Source: Helicobacteraceae bacterium
GTDB taxonomy: Bacteria > Campylobacterota > Campylobacteria > Campylobacterales > Sulfurimonadaceae
Length of the DNA: 35,177 nucleotides
Direction of reading: 5' to 3'
NCBI GenBank assembly: GCA_027052175.1
Contig: JALUFE010000077.1
Span: 1 to 35,177, forward strand
How positions within the stretch are numbered: position 1 is the stretch's first letter; the number at the start of each line of letters is the position of its first letter. Positions 17,841-28,976 of the stretch are shown one piece after another. The notes beneath the pieces are model-generated. The model ran no database searches. It was not told where the DNA came from and saw nothing but the letters and a program-made list of their open reading frames with translations. Made by a program: the position numbers and the translations under genes.

Positions 17841-20800
17841 GTGAGTAGGATGAATGTTTTGATATTGATGAGTATCATCATACTGTATAAGCTTTTCTTG
17901 GGAAAAGAGAAAAGCAGATACATGGGGTCCATTTTGCTGATTGCTTTGCTCTATGAAGCAGCAGCGGCGGATAGCTTGGTAAGGCGGACGGGGAGTCAGT
18001 TCGATACTGCCGAAGAAAGAATTTCCAACGGTTCTATGTATATAACAAGCAGTGATTTGGAACTTGTGTATGACGGTCACAAACAGGCTGTCGGGATTCG
18101 ATTTCCAAACATCACTGTTCCAAAAAATGCGACGATAACGAGTGCATATATACAATTTCATGCCGACGGTACGACAACAAGTACTCCGGTGAATCTAACC
18201 ATCAAAGGAGAAGCGTCGGACGATGCGAGCAGTTTTGGTTACTCATACCATGATGTAACAGGGCGGAGTACGACAGGTGCGGTCGTATACTGGGATGACA
18301 TACCGGCATGGAGCCATGATAACGATGCCGGGAGCGCGCAACGCACTCCCAATTTGAAAAGTATCGTTCAGGAGATCGTTAACAGAGGCGGATGGTCGAG
18401 CGGCAACGCTATGGCGTTTATCATAACCGAACATGGTGACAACGGAAGCAGACTAAGAAGAGCGGAGACGCACCATGGAGACGATGAGTCACCGACACTC
18501 TACATCGAGTACACGACGGGCGGTTCTTCCGGGTGTGGCGGTTGTGACTGTTCTTTAGATAAAGAACCTGACAATGACAGCTCGCCGGGCGTGGCGATCC
18601 CGGGGCTCGATGGAGCCACGAGCGATGCCAGCAGATGTATCAGCGGAAGCTCGGAGAATGACGATGAGGATTATTATCATTTTACGGTACAAACACCGGG
18701 ACAGCTCGATATCACCACCTCTTCACCAAACGGACATGACTATCATATGGAGATTGTGTCCGATGTGCAAGGAACGCTTTTAAGCTACGATACGGATCAA
18801 AATCGCAATCTTTCCTATACGCTTTCGGCAGGAGAGAAGATTACGGTTCTATTTAAGGAGAGTGGTGACGACCTTGACGAATATCAGGCGAATTTCACTT
18901 TTACCAAGAGCAATACCGGCTGTGACGGTTGTGACTGTTCTTTGGACAAGGAACCTGACAATGACAGCAACCCGGGTGTCTTGATACCGGATCTGGATCA
19001 GGTCGATCACAATGTAACAACTTGTTTTTCCGGTGAATCGGAAAATGACGACAAGGATTACTACCATTTCACGACCGCGTCTGGCGGTATCTTGCATGTT
19101 TTGACATCGTCTCCAAACAATCATCGCTATCATATGGAGATCCAATCAAACAAGCAGGGAACGCTTCTGTCGTACGATACGGGTGAAAATAGAGACCTGA
19201 CCTATACACTTACTCCCAACGAAAGGATCACCTTCCTTTTTAAAGAGACGGGTGACGATAAGGACAAGTATCAGGCCAACGTAACGTTTACTGTAAGCGA
19301 GTACATTGAAAGTGCCGATGACATCTGTTATGTCGGTGATCCGGTAACGAGCGGGTTGTGTACCGGCATTGGAGGACTTGACTGTACGAAAACGATTACC
19401 TTGAAAAGTCTGGACAACATTGACGATGTAAAAGCGATCATCGATGCATCGAGTCTGATGAGCGGAAATTTGTTCAGTGACTGTGGGGTCGACGGTGTGT
19501 CGGGCACAGACAAAAACGAAGATGAAGATGGAGCCTGCTATGTCGACAACGATATCAACATGGGGCCTGTAGGTATGTTCAACAAGGGTGTGCAGTACAA
19601 TGTAGCTTCCAATATGCAACAAGACGAAAATCATAGTATTTACGATTATGCATTGTTTGATATCAGCTTTTTCAAAACGGAAACGCTCTATGCGACTTAT
19701 ACGAAAAACGGACAGAAATACAGAGGCAAAGTGAAGCAGTGTTCCAAATGGCACTGTACAAACTTGAGTAAAGGCGATCGAGATTTTACCATAAGAAATC
19801 CGGAAAATACGAGAAATATCTATGGGAACTATACGGTTATAGGCAATGAAAACCTCTGTACCGACCATAATGAAGACGGAACGTGTGTAGGCGATACGAA
19901 AACGACGAGCAACTCTCATCCCTCTTTGTATGTGGATGTGGACGACAATGCCTCTACCGTCAATTCATCGAGTTCCACGCTTTCCATTCCATCCGGTGCC
20001 AAAGTGGTATGGGCTGGTCTTTACTGGCAGGGAACGATACACAACAGTGACAACGATGATGATCCGTACGATGAAGATTTCGGACGTGACAATCTATGGG
20101 TCGAAGGCAACAAAATCCTCGGTGCCACCAATGTCGACGACGGGCATAAAGAGATCGATCTGCTTGCGGATAACAACGGATACGGTGCCTACAATGCCTG
20201 TAAAGTGAAATTCAAAGTACCGGGTAAAGGATATGTCGAGGTTGCAGCCGACCAGTTGGATTTTTATCAACTCGGATACGGCGGATATGCGGATGTCACA
20301 AAACTGCTGGATGCAGATAACCCAAACGGCGTCTATACGGTTGCGGATATCAAATCCCAAACCGGTAGAGAGACGGATCATGGGAACTATGCGGCCTGGT
20401 CGCTTGTCGTGATATATAAAAAGGATGACGACAAATTTAGAAATATCTCTGTATTTGACGGGTATGTCACTGTAAACAGTGCATACAGAGGTGAGCTTCA
20501 TATGAACGGTTTTCTTACGAGAAAAGCACCGCCCGTAAGATCGAAGCTGGCGTTTTTCACACTCGATGGGGACGGCGGAAGAAACTCGATATCCGTTGAC
20601 GATCAGAAGATATCCAACGCAAACCATCCGGCGGATCGCTTTTTCAACTCGACTATCAGCAGCGACATCGTCAGAGATCCCGATTATGTAAGTGCGAGGG
20701 TCGATCTGGATTACATCGACTTGGTCGATGTTCTGAAGCCTTCACAGACAAGTGCCGTTTTGAAACCGCGCTCAAAGGGAGATAGATATACCGGATCCTA

Positions 20801-23369
20801 TTTCATTATGTCCGCGGACTTGCGTCAAGTGGATATCTGTTACGATTATACCTATGGACAAAGCGGTGCGTACAGGACGGCACCGAGTATCAAACCGGCC
20901 ATTATTCAAGGCAGTTTCAACAGCGATCCGATCGATGTTAAGCTCTACTTTAAAAATCAGGAAAACTCGGATATAGAGATTAAAAATCTTTATGTCAACA
21001 TCGATCCTATCGACAGTAACACGACCTATAAGAGTAACAGTACCTACGTGACGCCGCCAAAAGGTCAAATGACTTTTGTGCCCGACAGCGGAAGAGTCAC
21101 TTCATCTACACGGGATGACAACATTTCCATTGGCAACGGTAACTTGAATAGTTTGGATTACTTTTATGTGTATTATTCGTTGAAGCATTCTCAGCCGGAT
21201 ATCAATGCGAAAATTCATGCAACGCTTCATTTCGATTTGGTTGTAAATACCGGTAATGAGGTAATTACATTAGGCAACTCACAGGCAGATCTTCAAACTA
21301 TGCAGCCGTGTCAGAACAGCAATGTCTATCAGCCGGCACCTGGATACTTCAATGTCGTTCACAAAGCATTTTACAAAGATGATTCGAATTACTACTTTAA
21401 TCTTCCGACGCAGATTGTCGGGAGATATACCGACAAGTTTTTAGTCGAATCGATGGATCCGGATGATTTGAACAAAACCAAAACCGGCGTAAAAGACAAA
21501 AACGTAACAGTAGAGATGCTCGATGTATCCGGATTTCACTATTCGACGGCGACCTGTACGGATTCCAATGCCACTGTCATAAGCGGTCAGCCCATCACCG
21601 TTATATTCAATAATGACAATACGACATTCACTGTTCCGCTTGACAAGTCTCAAATGTCATCATACGGCTTTTTTGAGAGGGCGATTCAAAATGCCGCCTT
21701 TAGAATGGGGTATTATATCGATGACAATGCTTCGCAGAGAGTGTATACCTGCTCCCGCGACAACTTCGCAATCCGCCCCGAAGCGTTTCATATGCACCTA
21801 AGTGACAGCAACAAATCAAACGGGAACATCTCGGTACCAGAGGGAAGTGCGCAGCAGAATATCGTCGCGGAGTACGATTACGATATTGATGTCAATGCGA
21901 CGACATACGGCAGCAGCACTCCGGCGAAAGGTTATACAAAAAGTTTTGATGGTGTGTCTTCGACAAACGACAGTTACGGATTCAAATGGAGTAGTTCCAA
22001 AGACGATTCGGTCTGTAACGATACAAGCGACAAGAACGCTTCTCTCACATTCATTGATGGAAAAGAGAGCAATAAAGTCAGCGTGGACCAGGTGGGTGAG
22101 TACACTCTACTGCTCCGAGATAGAACGTGGACGACGGTAGACTCCAATCTCTCTTTTATGACGCATCATATTGGAGGATATTTTAAACCGGGTCGAGACT
22201 GTAAAAACGGTTCGACGATTGTCGGAAGCGAGAACGATACAAACAATCTCAACGGATGCGATATCAGCAGTGATTATGCGGCTGAGCATTACAGCGATTA
22301 TTATCTCAAAGTTTTGCCGTATCGGTTTGAATTGGGAGAGATCGCCGCATCTTTAGGGTTGAAAGATCTAAGCGTCGGAAACAACGCTTTTGTGTATATG
22401 TCCGATGTCACCGATGCAAACGATCGAAATATGTCTTATCATCTCTATGGAGCCGTAAAAGCGGTTGGAGGGAGTGGTACGGTAATGAGCAACTTTGTCG
22501 ACGGTTGTTACGCCGAAGATCTGGATCTGGATCTTGAGAACGACTATGAGGGCTCAAGTGCGATGCAGTACTATATAGATACAAACGATACCGCCATCGC
22601 GGTAACCGTGCATGAAGGTAACATTACAAAAAACGATACCGATACGCTTATGCAAAAGGCTTTTTTCGCTAAAGGCGGAAAGGGCAAGGCGCAAATCTTT
22701 TTGCGTTACAATATAAAAAGAGCCAAAGATACGGCGATCAATCCGGTCAAAGTCCGGTTTGGTGATTTCAATGCAACCTTCCATACTCCGCCAAGTGGAA
22801 ATATTTATGCGAAGAGCGGCAGTGCATATAAAATTTCCGGCCGAAAAAACATGAACGATACACTCTATTTTTATTATGCCAAGGCGCATGTAAAAGATAC
22901 GAATATAAAAGGAAACAACGGTAATGCGATAGGGCATTACGAGGTGTATTGCTACGGAAACGGCTGTAACAAAAATTATCTGCAGGATGAGCTGTATGGA
23001 GGAAAATCGTCCAACAGTGACGATCCGCGATGGTGGATAAACAGCAAACATACGGACAATTTCGGTAAGATACACAAGGTCGTTCAAAAAAAAACACCCC
23101 TAAAAGTGAAAGTGACGACAACACCGACAGGAAACGCTACAGAAACGATCGGACTGCAGTATGACGGGACAAAAGGGTATCCTTACAGAACCATCATGAA
23201 GATAGTTCCCGACGACTGGCTTGTCTACAACCGATACAACGCCAACGCCGATCATAATGAATTTGAGGTCAAGTTCGAATCGGCCGGAGGAAAATGGGCG
23301 GGGAAAGATGAGTCGAACAGTTCGACAAGGACATCGAATGCCGATAAAAATAGGATTCTACAATGGTAA
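17841..23369 (+). CDS. Very large secreted modular protein, candidate pilus-associated adhesin (MshQ/PilY1-like role)
   Basis: 1842 aa; hydrophobic N-terminus; beta-rich N-terminal domain (ITSSDLELVYDGHKQAVGIRFPNI...IVQEIVNRGGW); tandem CxGCDCSLDKEPDNDS modules; IPSGAKVVWAGLYWQG domain; Asp/Asn-rich throughout. GTG 17841 or ATG 17850 start. Confidence 0.7.
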   Translation: MSRMNVLILMSIIILYKLFLGKEKSRYMGSILLIALLYEAAAADSLVRRTGSQFDTAEERISNGSMYITSSDLELVYDGHKQAVGIRFPNITVPKNATITSAYIQFHADGTTTSTPVNLTIKGEASDDASSFGYSYHDVTGRSTTGAVVYWDDIPAWSHDNDAGSAQRTPNLKSIVQEIVNRGGWSSGNAMAFIITEHGDNGSRLRRAETHHGDDESPTLYIEYTTGGSSGCGGCDCSLDKEPDNDSSPGVAIPGLDGATSDASRCISGSSENDDEDYYHFTVQTPGQLDITTSSPNGHDYHMEIVSDVQGTLLSYDTDQNRNLSYTLSAGEKITVLFKESGDDLDEYQANFTFTKSNTGCDGCDCSLDKEPDNDSNPGVLIPDLDQVDHNVTTCFSGESENDDKDYYHFTTASGGILHVLTSSPNNHRYHMEIQSNKQGTLLSYDTGENRDLTYTLTPNERITFLFKETGDDKDKYQANVTFTVSEYIESADDICYVGDPVTSGLCTGIGGLDCTKTITLKSLDNIDDVKAIIDASSLMSGNLFSDCGVDGVSGTDKNEDEDGACYVDNDINMGPVGMFNKGVQYNVASNMQQDENHSIYDYALFDISFFKTETLYATYTKNGQKYRGKVKQCSKWHCTNLSKGDRDFTIRNPENTRNIYGNYTVIGNENLCTDHNEDGTCVGDTKTTSNSHPSLYVDVDDNASTVNSSSSTLSIPSGAKVVWAGLYWQGTIHNSDNDDDPYDEDFGRDNLWVEGNKILGATNVDDGHKEIDLLADNNGYGAYNACKVKFKVPGKGYVEVAADQLDFYQLGYGGYADVTKLLDADNPNGVYTVADIKSQTGRETDHGNYAAWSLVVIYKKDDDKFRNISVFDGYVTVNSAYRGELHMNGFLTRKAPPVRSKLAFFTLDGDGGRNSISVDDQKISNANHPADRFFNSTISSDIVRDPDYVSARVDLDYIDLVDVLKPSQTSAVLKPRSKGDRYTGSYFIMSADLRQVDICYDYTYGQSGAYRTAPSIKPAIIQGSFNSDPIDVKLYFKNQENSDIEIKNLYVNIDPIDSNTTYKSNSTYVTPPKGQMTFVPDSGRVTSSTRDDNISIGNGNLNSLDYFYVYYSLKHSQPDINAKIHATLHFDLVVNTGNEVITLGNSQADLQTMQPCQNSNVYQPAPGYFNVVHKAFYKDDSNYYFNLPTQIVGRYTDKFLVESMDPDDLNKTKTGVKDKNVTVEMLDVSGFHYSTATCTDSNATVISGQPITVIFNNDNTTFTVPLDKSQMSSYGFFERAIQNAAFRMGYYIDDNASQRVYTCSRDNFAIRPEAFHMHLSDSNKSNGNISVPEGSAQQNIVAEYDYDIDVNATTYGSSTPAKGYTKSFDGVSSTNDSYGFKWSSSKDDSVCNDTSDKNASLTFIDGKESNKVSVDQVGEYTLLLRDRTWTTVDSNLSFMTHHIGGYFKPGRDCKNGSTIVGSENDTNNLNGCDISSDYAAEHYSDYYLKVLPYRFELGEIAASLGLKDLSVGNNAFVYMSDVTDANDRNMSYHLYGAVKAVGGSGTVMSNFVDGCYAEDLDLDLENDYEGSSAMQYYIDTNDTAIAVTVHEGNITKNDTDTLMQKAFFAKGGKGKAQIFLRYNIKRAKDTAINPVKVRFGDFNATFHTPPSGNIYAKSGSAYKISGRKNMNDTLYFYYAKAHVKDTNIKGNNGNAIGHYEVYCYGNGCNKNYLQDELYGGKSSNSDDPRWWINSKHTDNFGKIHKVVQKKTPLKVKVTTTPTGNATETIGLQYDGTKGYPYRTIMKIVPDDWLVYNRYNANADHNEFEVKFESAGGKWAGKDESNSSTRTSNADKNRILQW
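18534..19308 (+). repeat. Tandem duplication of a ~129-aa module in the large secreted protein
   Basis: CGGCDCSLDKEPDNDSSPG... (from 18534) and CDGCDCSLDKEPDNDSNPG... (from 18921), 387 bp apart, both running through YHxxTxxxGxLxxxTSSPNxHxYHMEI...GTLLSYDTxxNRxLxYTL. Confidence 0.9.
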
Positions 23370-23770
23370 AACGTTTTGCCTTTTCAATGATTGAACTTGT
23401 TTTCGCCATTGTTGTCGTAGCTGTTACGGTTCTTTCTCTGCCGCTGATGACGGATGTAACCTCAACGAGTAGTGCCGACACTATGAAAGAGGAGGAGGCA
23501 ATCTTCGAAGCCTATGTCAAAGCGTTGGAAGTTACAGATGGGGTATACGGTGCCCTTTCGAACGAAACAGACACCACTTTGACGACTGGGAGTGGATATG
23601 CGCAGGGATTGAAATACCCTTTCAAAGTCGATGTCACGGTGACGCGAGGATCGGGATTTGGCGACCGGGATGCAGGTGATCAAAATATCTCTTTGGTGAG
23701 CGTGAGTGTAAAAGACAGTGGCGAAGTGGTGGCGAAACTCTACGCGTACGACTTCAACGTAACGAGGTGA
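23363..23770 (+). CDS. Prepilin-like protein
   Basis: 135 aa; FSMIELVFAIVVVAVTVLSLPLM class III signal; start overlaps the upstream stop by 7 nt. Confidence 0.75.
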   Translation: MVKRFAFSMIELVFAIVVVAVTVLSLPLMTDVTSTSSADTMKEEEAIFEAYVKALEVTDGVYGALSNETDTTLTTGSGYAQGLKYPFKVDVTVTRGSGFGDRDAGDQNISLVSVSVKDSGEVVAKLYAYDFNVTR

Positions 23771-23773
23771 TAG

Positions 23774-24715
23774 ATGTGTAGAAGCAAAAAGGGATTTACT
23801 TTCATAGAGATGATTTTCGTACTTATCATACTCGCCATTATTGCCAAATACGGTGTGGAGTTTCTCGCGCAGGCATATAGAAACTATCTCTACGAAAAGA
23901 TAACGAACAAAATCGCAAATACAAGTTCGAGTGCCGTAGAATTCGTCGCCAAACGGCTGCAGTACAGGATACGCCCATCTGTCATAGTGCGAAAAGGGAG
24001 CACGACCGATTTCAGGGCGTTGGAAGGATTCAGTTTTACCGGGAGTGCGTCGGAGGATTACAATGTTCTTGAATGGATCGGATATGATATAGAGGGATTT
24101 AGAGGTGATGAGAATGCCACGCCTTTGTGGAGTGGAGTCATCGACAAGCAGGCTTCGTTGAACGATGGAGCGCATCTCGTTACACCCGGCAGTGATCTGG
24201 ACGCTGTAGATGCACTTATTAAGGTGCTCTCCAATGGTGATTCGTCGCTCGATCACGCAGCGATCTATCTGTTCGCTGCGGAAAACGACATCAGAAGCGG
24301 TTTTGGATGGTATGGAGGCGATTCGATTGTGGATCAGAACTTGAGTTATGCGATGCACCCTGTCAAAAAAGCGGGGAAAACGCTCTTCGATCCCGCCGTA
24401 GGAAGTTTTACCGGCCTTTTCAACGATCTTACGGCAAAAGGCAAGTGGGATGCGCGTTATTACCTTGCATGGAGTGCGTATGCCGTAAGTCTGGAAGACG
24501 GTACGTTGAAGTTCTATTACGACTTTCAGCCCTGGGAGGGAGAAAAGTACACAGACGGTAAAAATGCGACGATCTTGACTCATGTCGGTACATTTAAAAT
24601 GATACAGAAAGAAGGGGTTGTGAAGATTCAGATCTGTACAGCCAACGATATGAACGGCTCCGGAACGATGAATATAGGCAGGTTTGCACAATGCAAAGAA
24701 AAAACAATCTATTAA
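23774..24715 (+). CDS. Prepilin-like minor pilin, MshO/PilW-like position
   Basis: 313 aa; KKGFTFIEMIFVLIILAIIAKYGVEFL. Confidence 0.75.
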   Translation: MCRSKKGFTFIEMIFVLIILAIIAKYGVEFLAQAYRNYLYEKITNKIANTSSSAVEFVAKRLQYRIRPSVIVRKGSTTDFRALEGFSFTGSASEDYNVLEWIGYDIEGFRGDENATPLWSGVIDKQASLNDGAHLVTPGSDLDAVDALIKVLSNGDSSLDHAAIYLFAAENDIRSGFGWYGGDSIVDQNLSYAMHPVKKAGKTLFDPAVGSFTGLFNDLTAKGKWDARYYLAWSAYAVSLEDGTLKFYYDFQPWEGEKYTDGKNATILTHVGTFKMIQKEGVVKIQICTANDMNGSGTMNIGRFAQCKEKTIY

Positions 24716-25167
24716 AACGGCGGCAACGCCCAGGTATAGCGATGATAATGGCCATCTTCGTGTTGGTCGTACTGGCGACCATTATGGCTTTTACGATACA
24801 GATGACCGTTAAAACGGGCAAAAGAGCGGCGGATGTCTATGTCGAAGAGCAGGCGAATCTCTTTGCAAAAAATGCCGCGGAGTACACTGTTTATAAAATC
24901 AGTAAAGACAGAAACTGCTCTTTGACTTCGTTCAATACCACTTTGAAAACTTACTACAACGTCAATGTCAATATCTCTTACATTCTCTCCGATACGACTG
25001 CCGCTTGTCCTGTAAGCAGCATCGCTCTCACTTCGGTAGGGGCTCCGGACGGTTACGCTTTCGCCAAAATAGACGTGACGGTTACAGTCAACAATCAAGC
25101 GGTCGACACGGAACCGGTGCAAATTTTCAGACGTTATTTGGAGGATATCACACCGTATGTGTATTGA
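24691..25167 (+). CDS. PilX/MshP-like minor pilin
   Basis: 158 aa; RPGIAMIMAIFVLVVLATIMAFTIQ without the canonical Glu5, as in PilX/MshP-type proteins. Confidence 0.65.
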   Translation: MQRKNNLLKRRQRPGIAMIMAIFVLVVLATIMAFTIQMTVKTGKRAADVYVEEQANLFAKNAAEYTVYKISKDRNCSLTSFNTTLKTYYNVNVNISYILSDTTAACPVSSIALTSVGAPDGYAFAKIDVTVTVNNQAVDTEPVQIFRRYLEDITPYVY

Positions 25168-25204
25168 GCTGATACGATTTAACTCACATTTAACCGTGCG
25201 ATGC

Positions 25205-25210
25205 TATAAT
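25205..25210 (+). promoter_or_regulatory. Extended -10 promoter of hpf
   Basis: gcgaTGCTATAATtcc upstream of the hpf start. Confidence 0.65.
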
Positions 25211-25286
25211 TCCGAATCAAAAAACAGTAAAGACTGCCTTTTTACGTAAATGTGAAAAGTCGGTTTATAAAAAAAAGGGTTAAATT

Positions 25287-25829
25287 ATGAATGTTTCGTT
25301 CACTGGAAGACACATTGAACTCACAGACGCGATAAAAACACATCTTCAAGCTGCTGCAGAGTCTTTAAGCAAATTCAATATGGACATTATCTCTTTTAAT
25401 GCCGTTGTCGATTCACAGCAGAGAAAAAGCAAAGAACACTTTACGGTGGAGTTTACGATCAACCTCGCACACAAGGGAACGGTCGTTATCAAGCAAAGAG
25501 ACGAGGATCTTCATGCCGCTATCGATATGGCTGTCGATCGGGCGCAAAAAGCGCTTCGCCGAATTCATGACCGAGAGACGGATCATCAAAAAACAGGTCT
25601 CAATGTCGCCAAAGCCGAAGCCAACGAAGGCATCAACATGCATGAAGCCAAGCAGAGTGAAGAGGATGAGATTATTCCCGTAGAGCTTGAACTTTATAAA
25701 CCAAGAGAGGTCGAAGACGTGCTTGAGGAACTCAAAAATTCTGACAAGATGTTCGAGATTTTCGTCGACAATGCGGGAAAAACGCGCGTTCTGTACAAAA
25801 GAAACGACGGAAAATTCGGCCTGTACTAA
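25287..25829 (+). CDS. hpf: Ribosome hibernation promoting factor, long form
   Basis: 180 aa; MNVSFTGRHIELTDAIKTHL N-terminal domain and KMFEIFVDNAGKTRVLYKRNDGKFGLY C-terminal domain. Confidence 0.92.
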   Translation: MNVSFTGRHIELTDAIKTHLQAAAESLSKFNMDIISFNAVVDSQQRKSKEHFTVEFTINLAHKGTVVIKQRDEDLHAAIDMAVDRAQKALRRIHDRETDHQKTGLNVAKAEANEGINMHEAKQSEEDEIIPVELELYKPREVEDVLEELKNSDKMFEIFVDNAGKTRVLYKRNDGKFGLY

Positions 25830-25911
25830 AAGGAATGGGGAGGTGCACTCCCTGCGCCGATCTTTCTTTCTTCAATCCCGCATTTTTATCTTTTTTACCA
25901 TAAATTTTCGA

Positions 25912-25917
25912 TATAAT
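25912..25917 (+). promoter_or_regulatory. Probable -10 of alaS promoter
   Basis: tttcgaTATAATcgctc, ~30 nt before the alaS ATG. Confidence 0.6.
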
Positions 25918-25946
25918 CGCTCTAATTTTTTTATAAGTGAATAATT

Positions 25947-28493
25947 ATGGATGTACGCAAAGAGTTTTTAAACTATTTCGAGTCGAAAGGACACAGGATT
26001 GTTCCTTCCGCACCTCTTGTACCCGATGATGCTACGTTATTGTTCAATAATGCGGGGATGGTTCCTTTCAAGTCTATCTTTACGGGTGATGTACCGGTTC
26101 CCGAGAATCCGCGTGCGGCTTCATGCCAGGTATGTGTACGAGCCGGCGGTAAGCACAACGACCTTGAAAACGTCGGACATACGGCGCGTCATCATACCTT
26201 TTTCGAGATGCTTGGGAACTTTTCCTTTGGAGATTATTTCAAAGAGGATGCCATCGCTTTTGCGTGGGAGTTTATCACCGATGTTCTCCGTCTTCCTGTT
26301 GACAAATTGTGGGTGACGGTGCATGAAAGCGATGACGAAGCTGAAGCGATATGGAAGAAGTACATCGCAGCGGATCGTATCAAGCGACTGGGTGATAAAG
26401 ACAACTTCTGGCAGATGGGAGAGACTGGGCCATGTGGACCGTGCAGCGAGATCTTTTACGATCAGGGTGCAGAGCATTTTAACTCTTCGGAGGATTACCT
26501 CGGCGGTGACGGAGACAGATTTCTTGAGATATGGAATCTTGTTTTTATGCAGTATGAGCGAAGCGCAGACGGCACGCTCAGCCCGCTTCCGAAACCATCC
26601 ATCGATACCGGAATGGGACTTGAGAGAGTTGTAGCGATTAAAGAGGGTGTGTACAGCAACTATGACTCTTCACTCTTTATGCCGCTTATCCGCAAAGTTG
26701 AAGAGCTTATCGGCAAAGAGTACAAATACGAAAGCGGTGCGAGTTACCGTGTTATTGCCGATCATATAAGAACGACGACATTCTTACTGGCGCAGGGAGT
26801 GAACTTCTCCAACGAGGGGCGCGGTTATGTACTTCGCCGTATCCTTCGCCGTGCGATTCGCCACGGTTACCTTCTTGGCTTTAGAGAGCCTTTTATGTAT
26901 AAGCTTGTCGATACACTTGTAGAGCTTATGAAGGATCCGTATGACTATCTCGATACGAAAAAAGAGAGTGTCAAAGAAGCGATCGAACTGGAGGAGGCGC
27001 GCTTTTTCAAAACGATCGAGAGCGGGATCGAACTTTTCAATAAAGAGCTTGAGAACACAAAAGATGTTTTCAGCGGCGAGGTGGCTTTCAAGCTTTACGA
27101 CACATTCGGTTTCCCGCTCGATTTGACGGAAGATATGCTTAGAGAAAAAGGGCTCAGACTCGATGCAGAGCGTTTCGTGGAGTTGATGCAGGAGCAAAAA
27201 GAGCGTGCCAAAGCGGCTTGGAAAGGCAGTGGTGACGAGGCGGTACAAGGAGATTTCAAAGCGCTGCTTGAAGAGTTTGGAGCAAACGAATTCGTTGGAT
27301 ACGAGCTGACACACCATCACTCCAAAGTAGTTGCATTGCTTGATGCAAATTATAAAAAAGTGAATATACTTCCAAAAGATGCTCAGGGTTGGGTAATGCT
27401 CGATGTGACACCGTTTTATGCCGAAAGCGGCGGGCAGATCGGAGACATCGGCGAGCTTGTCGGTAAAGCGAAAGTGCTCGATACCAAAAAGTTCTTCGAT
27501 TTGAATCTCTCCAAAGTCAAAACGACGGATATCCTCGAAGTCGGCGAGGAGGTCGATGCCGTCGTCGATATCTCAAGAAACGAGATCGCCAAGCATCACT
27601 CTGCAACACATTTACTGCATGCCGTCCTTTACGATGTACTTGGTGAGCATATCTCTCAGGCCGGTTCACTTGTCGAAGCGGACAGACTGCGTTTTGACTT
27701 CTCGCATCCAAAAGCGCTTGAGCATGATGAATTGGCAGAGATCGAGACACGTGTGAACGAGTTGATTCTTCGAGCGATTCCCCAGGAAACAAAGGTGATG
27801 GATATCGAAGAGGCCAAAAAGAGCGGTGCGAAAGCGCAGTTTGGCGAGAAGTACGGTGAGAAGGTGCGCGTTGTTGGCTTTGGTGAGGCGAGTGTCGAAT
27901 TCTGTGGCGGCGTGCACGTGGACAATACGGCAAAGATAGGCTCTTTCATCATCACCAAAGAGAGCGGTGTGAGTGCCGGTGTGCGCCGTATCGAAGCAGT
28001 GTGCGGCCATGCGGCTTACAAGCACTTCTGTGAGCAGCGCATTCTGCTCAAGCGAGTTGAAGGTGAAGTGAAAAACCATGATGTCCTCGCAGGTATTGCA
28101 CGTCTTAAAAATAGGATCGAGGAGCTCAAAAATGAGCTTAAAGAGGTGCAAAAAGCTGCCGCAACGAAGATAGAGAGCGAAGAGATAAATGGAGTGAGTG
28201 TTATCATCGCCGACTATCCGGCAGGCGATATCAAAGAGAAGATCGACGAAATCAAGAACAGCCATGAGAAAGTGGCTGCGATGCTCTTTCAGGTCAAAGG
28301 AGACAAAGTACTTATCGCTGCAGGTGTGAAAAACGCCTCCGCGAAAGCGGGGGATTGGATCAAGCGTGTCGCACCCGTTCTCGGTGGCGGAGGCGGCGGA
28401 CGTCCTGACTTCGCACAGGCCGGTGGCAAAGATGTAAGCAAACTTCTCCAAGCGAAAACGGAAGCGAGAAAGTATCTTGAGGAGGTACTATGA
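25947..28493 (+). CDS. alaS: Alanine--tRNA ligase
   Basis: 848 aa; [54 protein letters not shown]-terminal [15 protein letters not shown]. Confidence 0.99.
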   Translation: MDVRKEFLNYFESKGHRIVPSAPLVPDDATLLFNNAGMVPFKSIFTGDVPVPENPRAASCQVCVRAGGKHNDLENVGHTARHHTFFEMLGNFSFGDYFKEDAIAFAWEFITDVLRLPVDKLWVTVHESDDEAEAIWKKYIAADRIKRLGDKDNFWQMGETGPCGPCSEIFYDQGAEHFNSSEDYLGGDGDRFLEIWNLVFMQYERSADGTLSPLPKPSIDTGMGLERVVAIKEGVYSNYDSSLFMPLIRKVEELIGKEYKYESGASYRVIADHIRTTTFLLAQGVNFSNEGRGYVLRRILRRAIRHGYLLGFREPFMYKLVDTLVELMKDPYDYLDTKKESVKEAIELEEARFFKTIESGIELFNKELENTKDVFSGEVAFKLYDTFGFPLDLTEDMLREKGLRLDAERFVELMQEQKERAKAAWKGSGDEAVQGDFKALLEEFGANEFVGYELTHHHSKVVALLDANYKKVNILPKDAQGWVMLDVTPFYAESGGQIGDIGELVGKAKVLDTKKFFDLNLSKVKTTDILEVGEEVDAVVDISRNEIAKHHSATHLLHAVLYDVLGEHISQAGSLVEADRLRFDFSHPKALEHDELAEIETRVNELILRAIPQETKVMDIEEAKKSGAKAQFGEKYGEKVRVVGFGEASVEFCGGVHVDNTAKIGSFIITKESGVSAGVRRIEAVCGHAAYKHFCEQRILLKRVEGEVKNHDVLAGIARLKNRIEELKNELKEVQKAAATKIESEEINGVSVIIADYPAGDIKEKIDEIKNSHEKVAAMLFQVKGDKVLIAAGVKNASAKAGDWIKRVAPVLGGGGGGRPDFAQAGGKDVSKLLQAKTEARKYLEEVL

Positions 28494-28975
28494 TGAGCTC
28501 GTTTGTGATGGAGTACAGACTTGAGCTTATCTTTTTGCACGTTATTTCGGCCGTTGTCTGGGTCGGTGGGATGATAGCGATGCGTTTTGCCGCGCATCAG
28601 GCATTTTTGGAAATCGGTGCGCCGATAGAGAGGCTCCCCTTGATCTCCAAAGCACTCAAGCGCCTTTTTCTCCTTGTACTCCCTTTTGTCCTCATCCTTG
28701 CTGCAACGGGTACGGTGCTGACGATCGGATACGGCATCAAGCATACCGATTTTCACTATCTTACCCATGTCAAAGAGGGAATCTGGACGATTATGTTCAT
28801 CAATCTTGCAGCGATGATGATACGTCGTTCCAAGGCTGACAGAGCGATGGCGATGGGGGATTACAAAAAAGCGGGTGAGTTGCTTGGGCTGATAGGACGT
28901 GTCATGGTGCCTGTCAACATAACGCTTGGGCTTGCGGCTATCGTGGTGGGGGTGATGCTACGCATCAATCTTTGA
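28490..28975 (+). CDS. CopD-like integral membrane protein
   Basis: 161 aa, about four TM segments; [18 protein letters not shown]; overlaps the alaS stop by 4 nt. Confidence 0.6.
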   Translation: MMSSFVMEYRLELIFLHVISAVVWVGGMIAMRFAAHQAFLEIGAPIERLPLISKALKRLFLLVLPFVLILAATGTVLTIGYGIKHTDFHYLTHVKEGIWTIMFINLAAMMIRRSKADRAMAMGDYKKAGELLGLIGRVMVPVNITLGLAAIVVGVMLRINL

Positions 28976-28976
28976 A

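Noticed and set aside
23462-24691. 409-aa minus-strand ORF
   Set aside because: Antisense to two prepilin-like genes with clear class III signals; shadow ORF.
27666-28451. 261-aa minus-strand ORF
   Set aside because: Antisense to conserved alaS.
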